From CAYMYN01 sp964394665 (GTDB lineage Bacteria > Planctomycetota > UBA1135 > GCA-002686595), in the NCBI GenBank assembly GCA_964394665.1, contig CAYMYN010000002.1:124001-188000 (forward strand): 64,000 nucleotides of DNA, given 5' to 3'. Position 1 is the stretch's first letter, and each line of letters starts with the position of its first letter. The notes below the pieces were generated by a model. It did not search any database and was not told where the DNA came from. It saw only the letters and a list, made by a program, of their open reading frames with translations. Positions 17,477-26,608 of this stretch are shown here, in pieces. The translations under genes were made by a program, and so were the position numbers.

Positions 17477-17680
17477 AGTGCGCGAGGGGGCGGACCGGAT
17501 CCTCGCGCCCCCGTCGACCCGAGCTCCGTGCAGGACTTGCACACCTCGAACGCAACCACGTCGACCTCGTGCGATCGACCGAAGCGGTCGGCGTGCGGGT
17601 GGGGGTGGGGCCCCGTGCATCGGATGGCCGAGCGCGGGCCGCGCGTGACGCCGCTGGACGACTCGGCCTGGAACGCAGGC

Positions 17681-17711
17681 GCGCGCCGCGGGTCCATGCC
17701 CCGCGGCGCGC
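17681..17711. terminator. Hairpin between convergent genes
   Basis: Perfect 12-bp GC-only stem (17681-17692 pairing with 17700-17711) around a 7-base loop. It lies between the 3' end of the kinase gene and the 3' end of the secreted protein gene, where a bidirectional terminator would be expected. No T tract follows on either strand. Confidence 0.5.
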
Positions 17712-17762
17712 GGACCGGCCAGCCTCAGCCGCGAGCGCGGCCGAGCGCGGCCTCGCACCCGC

Positions 17763-20159
17763 TCACGGCGCCCACTGGATGCGCACGCCGTTGCTGAGGT
17801 TGTAGTTGGAGCTGTTGCAGAAGGACGTCGGGTCGCGGTACCAGACCTGATAGGTGCGCATCGCTCCCTCGGCGGGCACTGCCCCTTGGGCGGCGAGCGT
17901 CGGGTCCCCCGGGCCGGGGAAACTCACGCTGCCCCCGACGTCCGAGGTCCGGATCGCCAGGCGCGTGTTGAACCCGCCGGCGCAGCGCAGCCCTTCGCCG
18001 AACACCGTGCCGCTCAGGGCGCTCGTTCCCTGGAAGATCAGGCAGGGCTGGGTCGCGGTCATGAAGTCGACGGTGAGCACGGTGTCGCCCGCCGCGATCG
18101 AGAACAGGCCCGAGGCGCCGAGGCGCGCGCCGTCGCTCACGTTCGAGTTCCCGCAGCCGTGGCCGGGGGCCCCCTGGTTGCCGCACGGGCAGGGCGTGCC
18201 GCTGCCGTCGCCGAAGCAGTATGCGGTCGCCGTACCGCCGACGGTCGACTCCCAGCGCGAAGCGCTGATATCGTAGTCGGTGTCGTTCTGGCGCAGATGG
18301 CTGACGATCAGGAAGCGGTTGGGGCCACTCGGATTCGTGTTGCTGGCGGCCACTTTCGAGACGCGATAGCTGAGGCCCAGTGAGAAGACGTCCTCGTAGG
18401 CCTGGGCGATGGCGAGCTTCCCTCCGGACACGAAGTACTCGGACAGCTTGAGCTCGTCGTACGAGAAGGCCGGCACGAACTCGGAGTAGGCGAGCATGAA
18501 GCGCAGCCCGTCCGAGTCGATGCTGGGCGCGAACTGGGCCACGGACAGGGCCCCGCTGTTCTCCATCACGCTCGTATTGACGCTGTCCAGCACGGTCCCG
18601 TTCTGGATCAGCGAGACGATCACGTCGGGCTGCGCCGCGATGCCGTTGCGCCGCTCGAAGGCCACCGCCGAGACGCTCGGGTCGTTCAAGGGGCTCGAGG
18701 CGCACGGGAGGGCATCCCGCGCGATGCCGAAGGCGCTGATGCCGAACGCCGTCCCCAGGCCACCAGCCCAGCCGATGTAGACCGCGTAGATGTCGCCGTG
18801 GGTGACCGGATCCTGGCGCGAGAACGCCAGGGTCCACTGCACGGCGCCGTTGGACTTCGAGAGCGAGGGCGAGGCGTCCCGGAAGCCTCCAGCCGCAGGG
18901 ATCGGAGTGGCGGCGATGTGAATCGACCCGCCGGCGGTCACCAACGCGTAGTGGATCTCGTGCGTGATGGCGCTACCGGGGATCTCGCGCTGGAAAGCGA
19001 CGCAGAAGTAGGCGGGTTGGGAGGGATAGGGGTCGCCGCCGACGGTCGGCGCGAACTTCTCACCGGTGTGCGAACCGCTGATCGTGAACTGCGAGCCGAA
19101 CTCGAGGATCGTTCCGTTGGGTTTCACGGTTCGGCCGCGGACGATGCGCAGCCCCGGTCCATTGACCTCCGCCACGACGAGGCAGCGTGTGTCGGCGCGC
19201 AGATAGGCGATGCGGGGGTTGCTCCAGGTGCTGCTGGTGAAGTCGATGTAGCCGTCCTGCCAGAGCTGGCCGCTGCTGGAGATCACCCGCACGCGCACGT
19301 CGTTGTCGGTGGCGGAGAACACCTCGTGGTAGACGGCCAGCCAGACGCCGTTGAACGAATCCCAGACCGCGTCGGGCTCGCGCGTGTCGGTCGTCGTGGA
19401 GTCCAGCCAGTCCTGACCGAGGAAGGGGTCGATGATCAGCGGAAGCTGCGCGGCGGCGACGAACTCGGCATCGACGGTGATGCGCAGGCCCTGCGGGCCG
19501 AGCTCGGTGCGCGCGTCGACCTTGCGCCCGGAGGCGTCGAGCGCGAAGGCCGGGCTGTAGCGCACGCTGCCGTGGACGCCGTGAAACTCGAGGCCGGTCT
19601 CGCGGACCTGGGACTGGTGCTCGCCGGCGACCGAGAGCTCGAGCACCAGCTCCCCACGCCGGGGCAGCTCGTGGAACACGAAGAGCTGCTCGACCGAGTC
19701 GTGGGCGAGCCGATACGCCTCGACGAACGAGCCGCGCTCGAGCTCGACGCACTCCGCCGAGCGTCGCACCCGGGCGCCGCGTTCGAAGGCCAGGGGCGCA
19801 CCGCCGAGCGTCACGCGCTCCGGCGTGAAGCGCAGCTCCTGGCTCGGCAGGTGGGGGCCGAAGCTCGCGATGTAGGTGGCTCCGAACCCATCGAAGCTCA
19901 TCTTCCAGTGCCGACCGCGGGCCCAGAGGGCGCCGTCGCCTGGTTCGTCGAACCACACGCGCGGCTCGCCGGCGGAGAGGGCCAGCACGCGCGCTTCGTC
20001 GACACCGAGGGCCGGAGCGCCCGCGGGCGCGGGCGCCGGTTCGGTCAGGGGGAGGGGTCGCTGCGAGCGATCGCCGCCCAGGGCGGAGGATGCGCTCGCC
20101 AGCAACAGGACGGCGCAGCAGAGGCCCACACGGGGCCGCGGGGCTCGGGAAGTCATCAT
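17763..20159 (-). CDS. Large secreted protein with C-terminal CFGxG/CPCGN cysteine motif
   Basis: A 798-residue exported protein of unknown function. The start MMTSRAPRPRVGLCCAVLL is a signal peptide ending near ASSALGG. The N-terminal third contains LWARGRHWKMSFDGFGATY and ends at LPLIIDPFLGQDWLD. The middle is a beta-rich region with motifs such as YFCVAFQREI and WTLAFSRQDP that recall repeated blades. The C-terminal roughly 160 residues start at CFGDGSGTPCPCGNQGAPG and contain GCGNSN. It is paralogous along its whole length to the protein at 49771-52269. Both lie beside a sigma/kinase pair. Surface or extracellular location is inferred from the signal peptide. Confidence 0.85.
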   Translation of the reverse strand: MMTSRAPRPRVGLCCAVLLLASASSALGGDRSQRPLPLTEPAPAPAGAPALGVDEARVLALSAGEPRVWFDEPGDGALWARGRHWKMSFDGFGATYIASFGPHLPSQELRFTPERVTLGGAPLAFERGARVRRSAECVELERGSFVEAYRLAHDSVEQLFVFHELPRRGELVLELSVAGEHQSQVRETGLEFHGVHGSVRYSPAFALDASGRKVDARTELGPQGLRITVDAEFVAAAQLPLIIDPFLGQDWLDSTTTDTREPDAVWDSFNGVWLAVYHEVFSATDNDVRVRVISSSGQLWQDGYIDFTSSTWSNPRIAYLRADTRCLVVAEVNGPGLRIVRGRTVKPNGTILEFGSQFTISGSHTGEKFAPTVGGDPYPSQPAYFCVAFQREIPGSAITHEIHYALVTAGGSIHIAATPIPAAGGFRDASPSLSKSNGAVQWTLAFSRQDPVTHGDIYAVYIGWAGGLGTAFGISAFGIARDALPCASSPLNDPSVSAVAFERRNGIAAQPDVIVSLIQNGTVLDSVNTSVMENSGALSVAQFAPSIDSDGLRFMLAYSEFVPAFSYDELKLSEYFVSGGKLAIAQAYEDVFSLGLSYRVSKVAASNTNPSGPNRFLIVSHLRQNDTDYDISASRWESTVGGTATAYCFGDGSGTPCPCGNQGAPGHGCGNSNVSDGARLGASGLFSIAAGDTVLTVDFMTATQPCLIFQGTSALSGTVFGEGLRCAGGFNTRLAIRTSDVGGSVSFPGPGDPTLAAQGAVPAEGAMRTYQVWYRDPTSFCNSSNYNLSNGVRIQWAP

Positions 20160-20316
20160 GGTCGTGGTTCGTGGATCGAGGGTGTGCGAACGGGGTGGCG
20201 CGTGCCGGACGCTCCGTCCGGGCGGGCGTCCCGTCCCACGCCGATCTGCGGAACCCGAGGTTCCAGGACCGGAATTCTGGCCGGGCGCCGCGATCCGCGA
20301 GCGGAGGAACCCCGGG

Positions 20317-22224
20317 TCAGCGGGCCGGGATGCCGACCAGCAGGCCCAGGGCCTCGCGGGTGGCGCGCGCGTCCCCCACCATCCGAACCCGCGAGGCGAC
20401 GGCCGCGATCCGCTCGCGGTAGAGCGCGGGGGCCGTGGCTTGCAGGGCGGGCTCGGCGTCCACCAGGGCGAGCAGGTCCTCCCGCAGGGCGAGCAACGCC
20501 CCCGGTGCGCGCCGCCCGAGACGGTGGGCCGCGCGGTACAGGCCGAGGAGCTCGGCCTCGGCCGGGAAGCGCCAGAAGTTCGCCGGCGCGGGCACCAGGA
20601 GGTCCGGCGGGGGCCGCCGGGCGTCGTCCACGAAGGGCACCAGGCGCGGGCGGCCGTCCTTGGCCACGACGGCCAGGAAGCCCTCGACGAGGCGCCGGCG
20701 CAGCGCGGGCTCGAGGTCGACGAGGGCCTCCAGGGCCCGCGCCTCTCCGGCGCGCACCCGGATCGCGAGCCGGCTGGCCTCGATGCGGATCGTGACGCCG
20801 TAGCGTTGGCCGTTCTCGCGGCCGGCGGCGAGCAGTTCGGCGGAGAGGGGGAACTCCCGGCGCCCGAGGTCGAGGTCGCGGCCGACGACGACCAGCCGAT
20901 CGCGCTCGAGCACGACCTGGCACATGCTGCGGCCCTCGACCCCCAGGCCCAGGCCGATCCAGCCGCCGCCGGAGAGGTCGGCGAGGTATCCGATCGCAGG
21001 CTCCAGGGCGCCGCGCTCGACCGGCCCGACGCTGGGCGGCATCGGGGCCGCGGGGTAGTCCATGCGCAGCGGGTCGTGCGCCACCGGCTCGCCCGGGGCA
21101 TGGCGCAGGTCCATTTGCGACCAGTAGGCGGGGTCCCAGGGCCAACCGTAGGCCATGAGCTCGTCGCCGTCCTGTTCCCAGCCCCAGTCCACGTGGCGGT
21201 AGGAGACGCGCCGTGCTTCGATCCACGACCTCCAGACGCGGTCGAAGCGCTCGAGGGGGCCGAACAGGCGCTCCATCAGCGCGCGGTTCGTCTCGCCGTC
21301 CACGACTTCGCCGGCGTAGTAGGCGTCGCGCCACAGGCACCAGCGGAACCAGCGATCCGGATCGCTCCAGAGGAAGTGGGTGTAGGTCGCGCCGAGCGGG
21401 CCGCCCTGGTTCCAGTGCCGCGTGATCAGCTCCTCGATCGGGAGGCAGGACTCCTGGAGCGCCAGGACGCCCTCGGCGGTCGGGTGATTGATCGGGGCCT
21501 GGTCGAAGACCGCCAGGGTGAGCCGTTTGTGCGCCGGATCGTAGGCGTGTTGGGCGGCGGCGTAGACGAAGCTCTCCTCCCCCATCGTGTGCCGCGGCAT
21601 GCCTTCGCGCGTCGCGACCCCGAGCAGCATGTGCAGGTTCTCGTGGATCACGAGGTCGCGCTGGTGGTAGCGCAGGGTCCCGCTGGGGTAGTTGTAGGCG
21701 GTCAGGTTGGCCCACAGCGTCACGCCGCCCCCGTGGCCGTTCCAGGGCCCGCCCAGGTCGTCCACGATCGCTCGGCGCATGCTCTCGAGCGACTTCGCGT
21801 AGACGATCGCCATGCGCGTCGAGTCGGCGTCGGGCGGCTCGAGTCCGGTGAGCGCCACGAGGTGCGGGAGCGCGAGCTCCGAGGTCTCGAGCACCATGCG
21901 CGCGTGATCGGGGCCGAGCTCCGACTTCAGCGCGTAGTGCTGGCTGACGTACCACTCGAAGCCTTCGGAGTTGCCGATGCGCTCACCGGCGTGCGTCCGC
22001 GGCACGTTCTGGCCGACGGCCACGACGGCGATCTCGAGCGCGGTGGAGGTGCGGCCGGAGACGACGAGGCGGGCCGGGGTCGCGGAGGGCGGCGGGATCG
22101 CATCGCCCTCGCCAGCGGGCGTGGCCGTCGGGGCCACGAGCGCGACCAGGAGGACCGGCGCGGCGGGGATCCGGGGTGCCCAGCGGCGGCGCGGAGTCGG
22201 GACGGGGTGGCGGGCGGCGTGCAT
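20317..22224 (-). CDS. Secreted HEXXH metalloprotease-like protein
   Basis: A 635-residue protein with a basic, hydrophobic N-terminus (PAAPVLLVALVAPTATPA) that looks like a signal peptide. It carries HENLH at residues 194-198, a zinc-binding HEXXH motif, followed 18-19 residues later by GEES (E216, E217), the spacing of the third zinc ligand in gluzincin-type peptidases. The downstream half has no recognisable domain. ATG at 22222-22224 is used; an in-frame ATG at 22240-22242 directly abuts GGGGAGG, too close to serve well. It follows the sigma gene on the same strand. The peptidase assignment rests on the motif only. Confidence 0.7.
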   Translation of the reverse strand: MHAARHPVPTPRRRWAPRIPAAPVLLVALVAPTATPAGEGDAIPPPSATPARLVVSGRTSTALEIAVVAVGQNVPRTHAGERIGNSEGFEWYVSQHYALKSELGPDHARMVLETSELALPHLVALTGLEPPDADSTRMAIVYAKSLESMRRAIVDDLGGPWNGHGGGVTLWANLTAYNYPSGTLRYHQRDLVIHENLHMLLGVATREGMPRHTMGEESFVYAAAQHAYDPAHKRLTLAVFDQAPINHPTAEGVLALQESCLPIEELITRHWNQGGPLGATYTHFLWSDPDRWFRWCLWRDAYYAGEVVDGETNRALMERLFGPLERFDRVWRSWIEARRVSYRHVDWGWEQDGDELMAYGWPWDPAYWSQMDLRHAPGEPVAHDPLRMDYPAAPMPPSVGPVERGALEPAIGYLADLSGGGWIGLGLGVEGRSMCQVVLERDRLVVVGRDLDLGRREFPLSAELLAAGRENGQRYGVTIRIEASRLAIRVRAGEARALEALVDLEPALRRRLVEGFLAVVAKDGRPRLVPFVDDARRPPPDLLVPAPANFWRFPAEAELLGLYRAAHRLGRRAPGALLALREDLLALVDAEPALQATAPALYRERIAAVASRVRMVGDARATREALGLLVGIPAR

Positions 22225-22307
22225 GGGGCGCAGACCGCCCATCCTCCCCACGGCGGCGCACCCGCGCCAGCGACCGTGGGATTCTCCTTTCCCCGGCGCC
22301 GCGGGCC

Positions 22308-23132
22308 TCAGCGCTCGCCGGGGGCCTCGCCGCTCATGACGGCGTAGAGCCGGCGCAGGGTGTCCTGCTCGATCTGGCGCACGCGCTCGCGGGTCAGGCC
22401 GACGACCTTGCCGATCTCCTTGAGGGTCATCGGCTCGGCCCCCTCCTCGAGGCCGTAGCGCAGGCGCAGGATCTTGGCCTCGCGCTCGTCCATGAGCTCG
22501 AGCAGCTCGCCCAGCTTGGCGACGAGATCGGAGTTGAGCGTCACCTCGTCCGGCGGCTTGGCTCCGGGGTCCTCGACCGTGTCCTGGTTGCCCGAGAGCA
22601 CGTCCAGGGACACCTGGGGGTTGAGGCCCGAGACCACGATCGTGCGCTTGAGCAGGGCCCAGTTCACGGGCGGGACACCCAGCTCCTCGGCGACCTCCTC
22701 GACGGTCGGCACGCGGCCCAGGTGGTAGGCCAGCTCCTGGCTGACCATGCGCCACTTGGACATGATCTCGTTCATGTAGCTCGGCACCCGCACCGACTTG
22801 ACGGTGTTGGTCAGCGAGCGGCGGATGGCCTGCTTGATCCACCACGTGCCGTAGGTCGAGAAGCGGCAGCCCGCATCGGGGTCGAACTTCTCGGCGGCCT
22901 TCATCAGGCCGATGTTGCCCTCGGCGATCAGGTCCTGCAGGGGCAGGCCGCGCTCGGTGTACATCTTGGCGACGGAGACCACGAGCCGCAGGTTGGCGCG
23001 GATCATGTGCTCGCGTGCCTGGAGGTCGCCCGCCTGGATGCGGCGGCCGAGCTCCTTCTCCTCCTCGGCGGTCAGGAGGGGGACTTCGTTGATCTCCTGG
23101 AGGTAGGTCTCCAGACAGCGCTCGGACGAAAT
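22308..23132 (-). CDS. RpoD/SigA-family RNA polymerase sigma factor, probable ATT start
   Basis: A compact sigma-70 family factor of about 274 residues. Region 1.2 is LETYLQEINEVPLLTAEE. Region 2 is ANLRLVVSVAKMYTERGLPL, then LIAEGNIGLMKAAEKF and FSTYGTWWIKQAIRRSL. Region 3 is followed by region 4 (LTRERVRQIEQDTLRRL). No ATG, GTG or TTG exists in frame near the start. The only position with a good ribosome site is ATT at 23130-23132, seven bases after GGAGG, placing the start six codons before LETYL, as in relatives. A CTG at the LETYL leucine is the alternative. It lacks region 1.1, so it is probably a group 2 or alternative primary-like factor. Confidence 0.88.
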   Translation of the reverse strand: MSSERCLETYLQEINEVPLLTAEEEKELGRRIQAGDLQAREHMIRANLRLVVSVAKMYTERGLPLQDLIAEGNIGLMKAAEKFDPDAGCRFSTYGTWWIKQAIRRSLTNTVKSVRVPSYMNEIMSKWRMVSQELAYHLGRVPTVEEVAEELGVPPVNWALLKRTIVVSGLNPQVSLDVLSGNQDTVEDPGAKPPDEVTLNSDLVAKLGELLELMDEREAKILRLRYGLEEGAEPMTLKEIGKVVGLTRERVRQIEQDTLRRLYAVMSGEAPGER

Positions 23133-23411
23133 GGCTCCGCCTCCGTGGGGGTTCGGCGCGCGGTGATCGGGGTCGGGAGCCTGGCCGCGCGCCGGCGACC
23201 AGCTCCCGGAGGACTCGACCGCGCGCGGTTCCCGGGGCGGGGCGCGCTCGAGCGATCTCCGCCTCCCCCATCGTCCGCGCCGCTGGGCGTCCTTGAGGGA
23301 GGATCGGGGGCCCCCGTCCGCCCCCGTCCGCCCGGGGCCCGCCGCCCGCCGGTCTGGTACCGTGGCGGCTTGCGCGCGACCCTGACGGCTCGCGCGGACC
23401 GAGCATCCGGC

Positions 23412-24728
23412 ATGAACGACGCATCCATCGACGAAGTCGTCTCCGAAGCAGGCTTCCGGGCACCCCTCCAGCGCCACGCGGAGATGTTCTTCCGCTTGGT
23501 CAACTCGCTCCTCGAGCGTCCCGAGACCGTCTGGAGCAAGCGCCAGTACTTCCAGCTCTTCAGCGAGGCGGACACCCTCGAGTGTTTCCTCGACGATCAT
23601 GGAGCGCGGCACAACCGCGCCTACCACGTCTGCCGGGAGTTGGTGGCCTCCGTGCGCAGCTTCGCCCTGGCCGGCTTCGCGCTGGGCCACCTGCTCGGGC
23701 GCATCGAGTCCTACGGCACCAACCTCGACCTCTATCCCAGTGAACAGGGCGACTTCCTGCGCTCCATGGCGCGCGCCACGACGGCCCTGCAGCGCAACAC
23801 GCTGGCCCTGCTCGAGGGTTGCCGGGAAGAGGTCCATCGCCTGGGACTTGCGCTGCCCGACGCAGGATTCCCGGACAATGCCTACGGGAGCGAGGGGCTG
23901 CGTCGCAAGCTCCCGCGTAATCTGGGCGAACAAGTCATCGAGGAAGAGAAACAGAAGGTCGCCGAGGTCGTCTCGCGCTACCTCTCGGTGTGCGCCCTGT
24001 TCGACGATCTGGGCGTGCGCCGCATCGAGGACAAGGAGGCGCGCGAGAAGTTCTTTCGCAAGAGCTGCTCCGAGGAGCAGGCCCGGGTGTACGAAGCCTC
24101 GGTCCACAACCTGCAGTCGGCCTACGACACCTACGTCAAGGGAACGACGCGCGAGGCCCAGGATCCGCGACTTCCGCGCCTGCGCGGTCACATCTCGGCC
24201 GCTTTCCATCTGCTGGAGGCCGTGACGTTCCTCGTGCACTTCATCGAGCGCCACGAGACCGCGCAGCGAGGGGACGACGCAGGGCGGCGCATCGCGCGCC
24301 ACGTCCGACGCGAGGAGGTGCGCGACCTGACCTTGAACGACCTCTTCTTCTGGGCCTGGCGCTTCCTCGAATTGGGGCGGCCGCTCGCCGAGGAGGTCTT
24401 GCCCAACTACACGAACGTGCAAGAGCTCGAGGTCGAGCTCGGCGACGACCTGACGCTGCACGCGCGGCCGGTCTCGTTGATCGTGCACATCGTGAATCGA
24501 TACGGCACGCCCGTCGAGCTCGAGATCGGTGGCGCCACGTGCAACGCAGGTTCGATCATCGAATTGATGATCGCCGTGGGCTCCCATCCGGACATCCGGC
24601 GCTTGCGGTTTCGCGGCGACGAGAATCCCCTGCGGGACATCGGGCTGCTCTTCCGGGGGCGCTTGGGCGAGGACGGGATGGACAAGCTGCCCGAAGCCCT
24701 CTCCTACCTGCGGCGCGGCGGAAGCTGA
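23412..24728 (+). CDS. HPr-like phosphocarrier domain fused to a long N-terminal domain
   Basis: A 438-residue protein. The last roughly 90 residues form an HPr-like domain: LTLHARPVSLIVHIVNRYG gives the phosphorylatable histidine H350, and AGSIIELMIAVGS gives S381, exactly 31 residues later, matching the His15 and Ser46 spacing of classical HPr. The first 340 residues are helical and soluble, with no membrane segment and no family I recognise. ATG at 23412-23414. The gene is divergent from the sigma factor across a 280-bp gap. No EI, HPr kinase or PTS enzyme is in the window, so a regulatory role via His or Ser phosphorylation is inference. Confidence 0.82.
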   Translation: MNDASIDEVVSEAGFRAPLQRHAEMFFRLVNSLLERPETVWSKRQYFQLFSEADTLECFLDDHGARHNRAYHVCRELVASVRSFALAGFALGHLLGRIESYGTNLDLYPSEQGDFLRSMARATTALQRNTLALLEGCREEVHRLGLALPDAGFPDNAYGSEGLRRKLPRNLGEQVIEEEKQKVAEVVSRYLSVCALFDDLGVRRIEDKEAREKFFRKSCSEEQARVYEASVHNLQSAYDTYVKGTTREAQDPRLPRLRGHISAAFHLLEAVTFLVHFIERHETAQRGDDAGRRIARHVRREEVRDLTLNDLFFWAWRFLELGRPLAEEVLPNYTNVQELEVELGDDLTLHARPVSLIVHIVNRYGTPVELEIGGATCNAGSIIELMIAVGSHPDIRRLRFRGDENPLRDIGLLFRGRLGEDGMDKLPEALSYLRRGGS

Positions 24729-24788
24729 CCGACCCCGGGAGCGCGTTCGTGCGCGAGGTCCCCGGTAAAAGGGCTCGAGCCGCGCCGT

Positions 24789-25523
24789 TCAGAGCCCGAG
24801 CGAGAGGCGGTCGGCGAGCATCCCCGGCAGGCCGGCCCTACGAATCCGGTGCGCTTCGGCCTCGATGTCGTACTGGACGCGGCGAATCCAGACCCGATCG
24901 AGGTCGCTGTCGTAGATCGCATAGGCAGCGCGCGGGTCCTCGTCCCGCGGTTGGCCCACGCTACCGACGTTGACGAGGGCATGACGGGATTCGCTGAGGT
25001 CGATCTCGGTCTCGGTCGTGTAGGCGGTGCGCAGCGGATCGTCGTGCATGCGCATCAGGGTCAGCGGGACGTGCGTGTGCCCGACGAAGCACACGGGGAG
25101 CTCCATCACGTCCAGCGACGGGTCGCCGTCGGTCGTGCTCTGGACGTAGTCGAACAGTTCGGGCCGGTGCAGGGTTCCGTGGGCGACCGTGCAGTGGTCG
25201 GTGTCGAGGGTGTAGGGCAGGCTCGCGAGCCAGGCACACTCCTCCTGCGAGAGCACGCTCTGCGTCCAGACCACGGCCTGGCGTGCGACCTGGTTGAAGT
25301 AGAGGAGGTCGATCTCCCCCACCACGGCCGTGTCGTGGTTCCCGCGCACGACGGCCACGTCCAACTCGCGCAGCAGGGCGATGCACTCGCGCGGCGCGGC
25401 CCCGTAGCCGACGACGTCGCCCACGCTGAGGATGCGCTGCACGCCCTGGCGTTCGAACGCATCCAGCACTGCCCGCAGGGCGGACAGATTGGCGTGGACG
25501 TCACCGAGGATGCCGTAGCGCAT
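24789..25523 (-). CDS. Metallophosphoesterase (YfcE/DUF2437-like phosphodiesterase)
   Basis: A 244-residue calcineurin-like phosphoesterase with all metal-binding motifs: GDVHANLSAL at the N-terminus, GDVVGYG, GNHD, and the late HGTLHRPE and GHTHVPL. The architecture matches predicted phosphodiesterases that start MRYGILGDVHANL; substrate is not deducible. ATG at 25521-25523. The gene overlaps the upstream membrane protein gene by 23 bases, so the two are probably co-transcribed. Confidence 0.93.
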   Translation of the reverse strand: MRYGILGDVHANLSALRAVLDAFERQGVQRILSVGDVVGYGAAPRECIALLRELDVAVVRGNHDTAVVGEIDLLYFNQVARQAVVWTQSVLSQEECAWLASLPYTLDTDHCTVAHGTLHRPELFDYVQSTTDGDPSLDVMELPVCFVGHTHVPLTLMRMHDDPLRTAYTTETEIDLSESRHALVNVGSVGQPRDEDPRAAYAIYDSDLDRVWIRRVQYDIEAEAHRIRRAGLPGMLADRLSLGL

Positions 25524-26199
25524 GGCGGGGTTCCTGTCGGTTCGTGTGCGAGGGAGCGCCGAGCAGGAGCGCCGCGACCAGACAAGCTAGGATCGACGCC
25601 AGGCTCGCTCCAAGCTGAGGACCCGGCCCGTGAACGCTCGCTTCGAGCAGGCGGAAGGGGTCGAGCAGACCGGCGAGGGCGCTGCCCACGGCTCCCGAGC
25701 CCTCGAGGAGGGCCGGAAGCAGCGTGCTCGCGCCGATCAGCAGTCCCGCCCGGGCCGCGGGCCCCGCGGGGGCCTGGAGGATGACCAGACCCAGGGCGCA
25801 CAGGTGTAGGCCCGCCAAGGCGCTCGCCCCGACGAAGTGCGCGGGTTCGAGCGGGCTTCCCGTCAGGAGTGGCAGGCCCGCGGCGGCGAGCCACCCCAGG
25901 GCGGTTCCGGCCCCCAGCGCGCTGACTTGGGCCCAGGTCCGCCCCGGGAACGGGGCCCGCGCGAAGATCCACTCCACCTCGGCCAGGAGATGGACCGCCA
26001 GCGAGGCTCCGGCGAGCATCCCCAGGTGCGCGAGCTGGAGGTGGGCCCGCCCCACCAGGAAGGGGTCGGAGTGGATCCCCACCGGCCCCAGGGTGGCCGC
26101 CAGGCCCCACAGCCCCGCCGCGGCCACGCAGGCCAGCCAGACCCAAGGCGTGCGCAGCAAGCGCAGCACGGTCCAGCGGGCGCAAGCCAACCCGATCAC
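25501..26199 (-). CDS. Polytopic membrane protein of unknown function
   Basis: A 232-residue hydrophobic protein with about six membrane segments, for example LLRTPWVWLACVAAAGLWGL and QLGASLASILACLVAALLLG. It resembles the permease parts of ABC-2 type systems only in general character; no ATPase gene is adjacent. GTG at 26197-26199 is preferred; an ATG at 26305-26307 would add 36 residues of atypical codon use without ribosome site. Overlaps the phosphoesterase gene. Divergent from parB. Confidence 0.6.
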   Translation of the reverse strand: MIGLACARWTVLRLLRTPWVWLACVAAAGLWGLAATLGPVGIHSDPFLVGRAHLQLAHLGMLAGASLAVHLLAEVEWIFARAPFPGRTWAQVSALGAGTALGWLAAAGLPLLTGSPLEPAHFVGASALAGLHLCALGLVILQAPAGPAARAGLLIGASTLLPALLEGSGAVGSALAGLLDPFRLLEASVHGPGPQLGASLASILACLVAALLLGAPSHTNRQEPRHALRHPR

Positions 26200-26608
26200 C
26201 CTGACCTTGTACGACGGCGTGCCCGCCTCCGGGAAGGAGCGTTGGCGCGGGCCGGGATCGACCCCCGAGGACCAGGGTCGTGCGGCGCCTCTCCAGCTGC
26301 ATGTCATCCCCTGAGCAAGGGGCCCGGGGAGCCGTGGCGACGCCCTCGATCGAGTAACGAAAACGTAAGGGCCGGCCCCTGAGCCCAGTTCCCCCGCCGG
26401 GACCGGTCACGTGCTCCCGGGGCTCCGCTCCTTGACGGGCTCCCCGGGCTCTGTTGGACTGCGCGGCCGATCGTCCCCGGGGTCGGCAGCCCTCCACGTT
26501 TCTTCGAGAGGGGGGGTCACCGGGCTGGGGCGGGCGGGTCAGCTCGCCCGGACGCGACGTTCCGCGTCCGACGGATCGAGTCCGAGGGATCACGAAGGAG
26601 CAGCAGCC
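26200..26608. other. Divergent promoter region upstream of parB
   Basis: About 400 bp between the membrane protein start and the parB start. It includes a relatively AT-rich stretch around 26345-26370 (GAGTAACGAAAACGTAAGG) and the AAGGAG ribosome site of parB at 26595-26600. No gene, parS site or clear hairpin is visible. Confidence 0.45.

Noticed and set aside
26200..26307. Starting the membrane protein at ATG 26305-26307.
   Set aside because: The extra 36 residues are polar with unusual third-position use and the ATG abuts its only purine-rich stretch; GTG 26197-26199 is preferred, though not proven.
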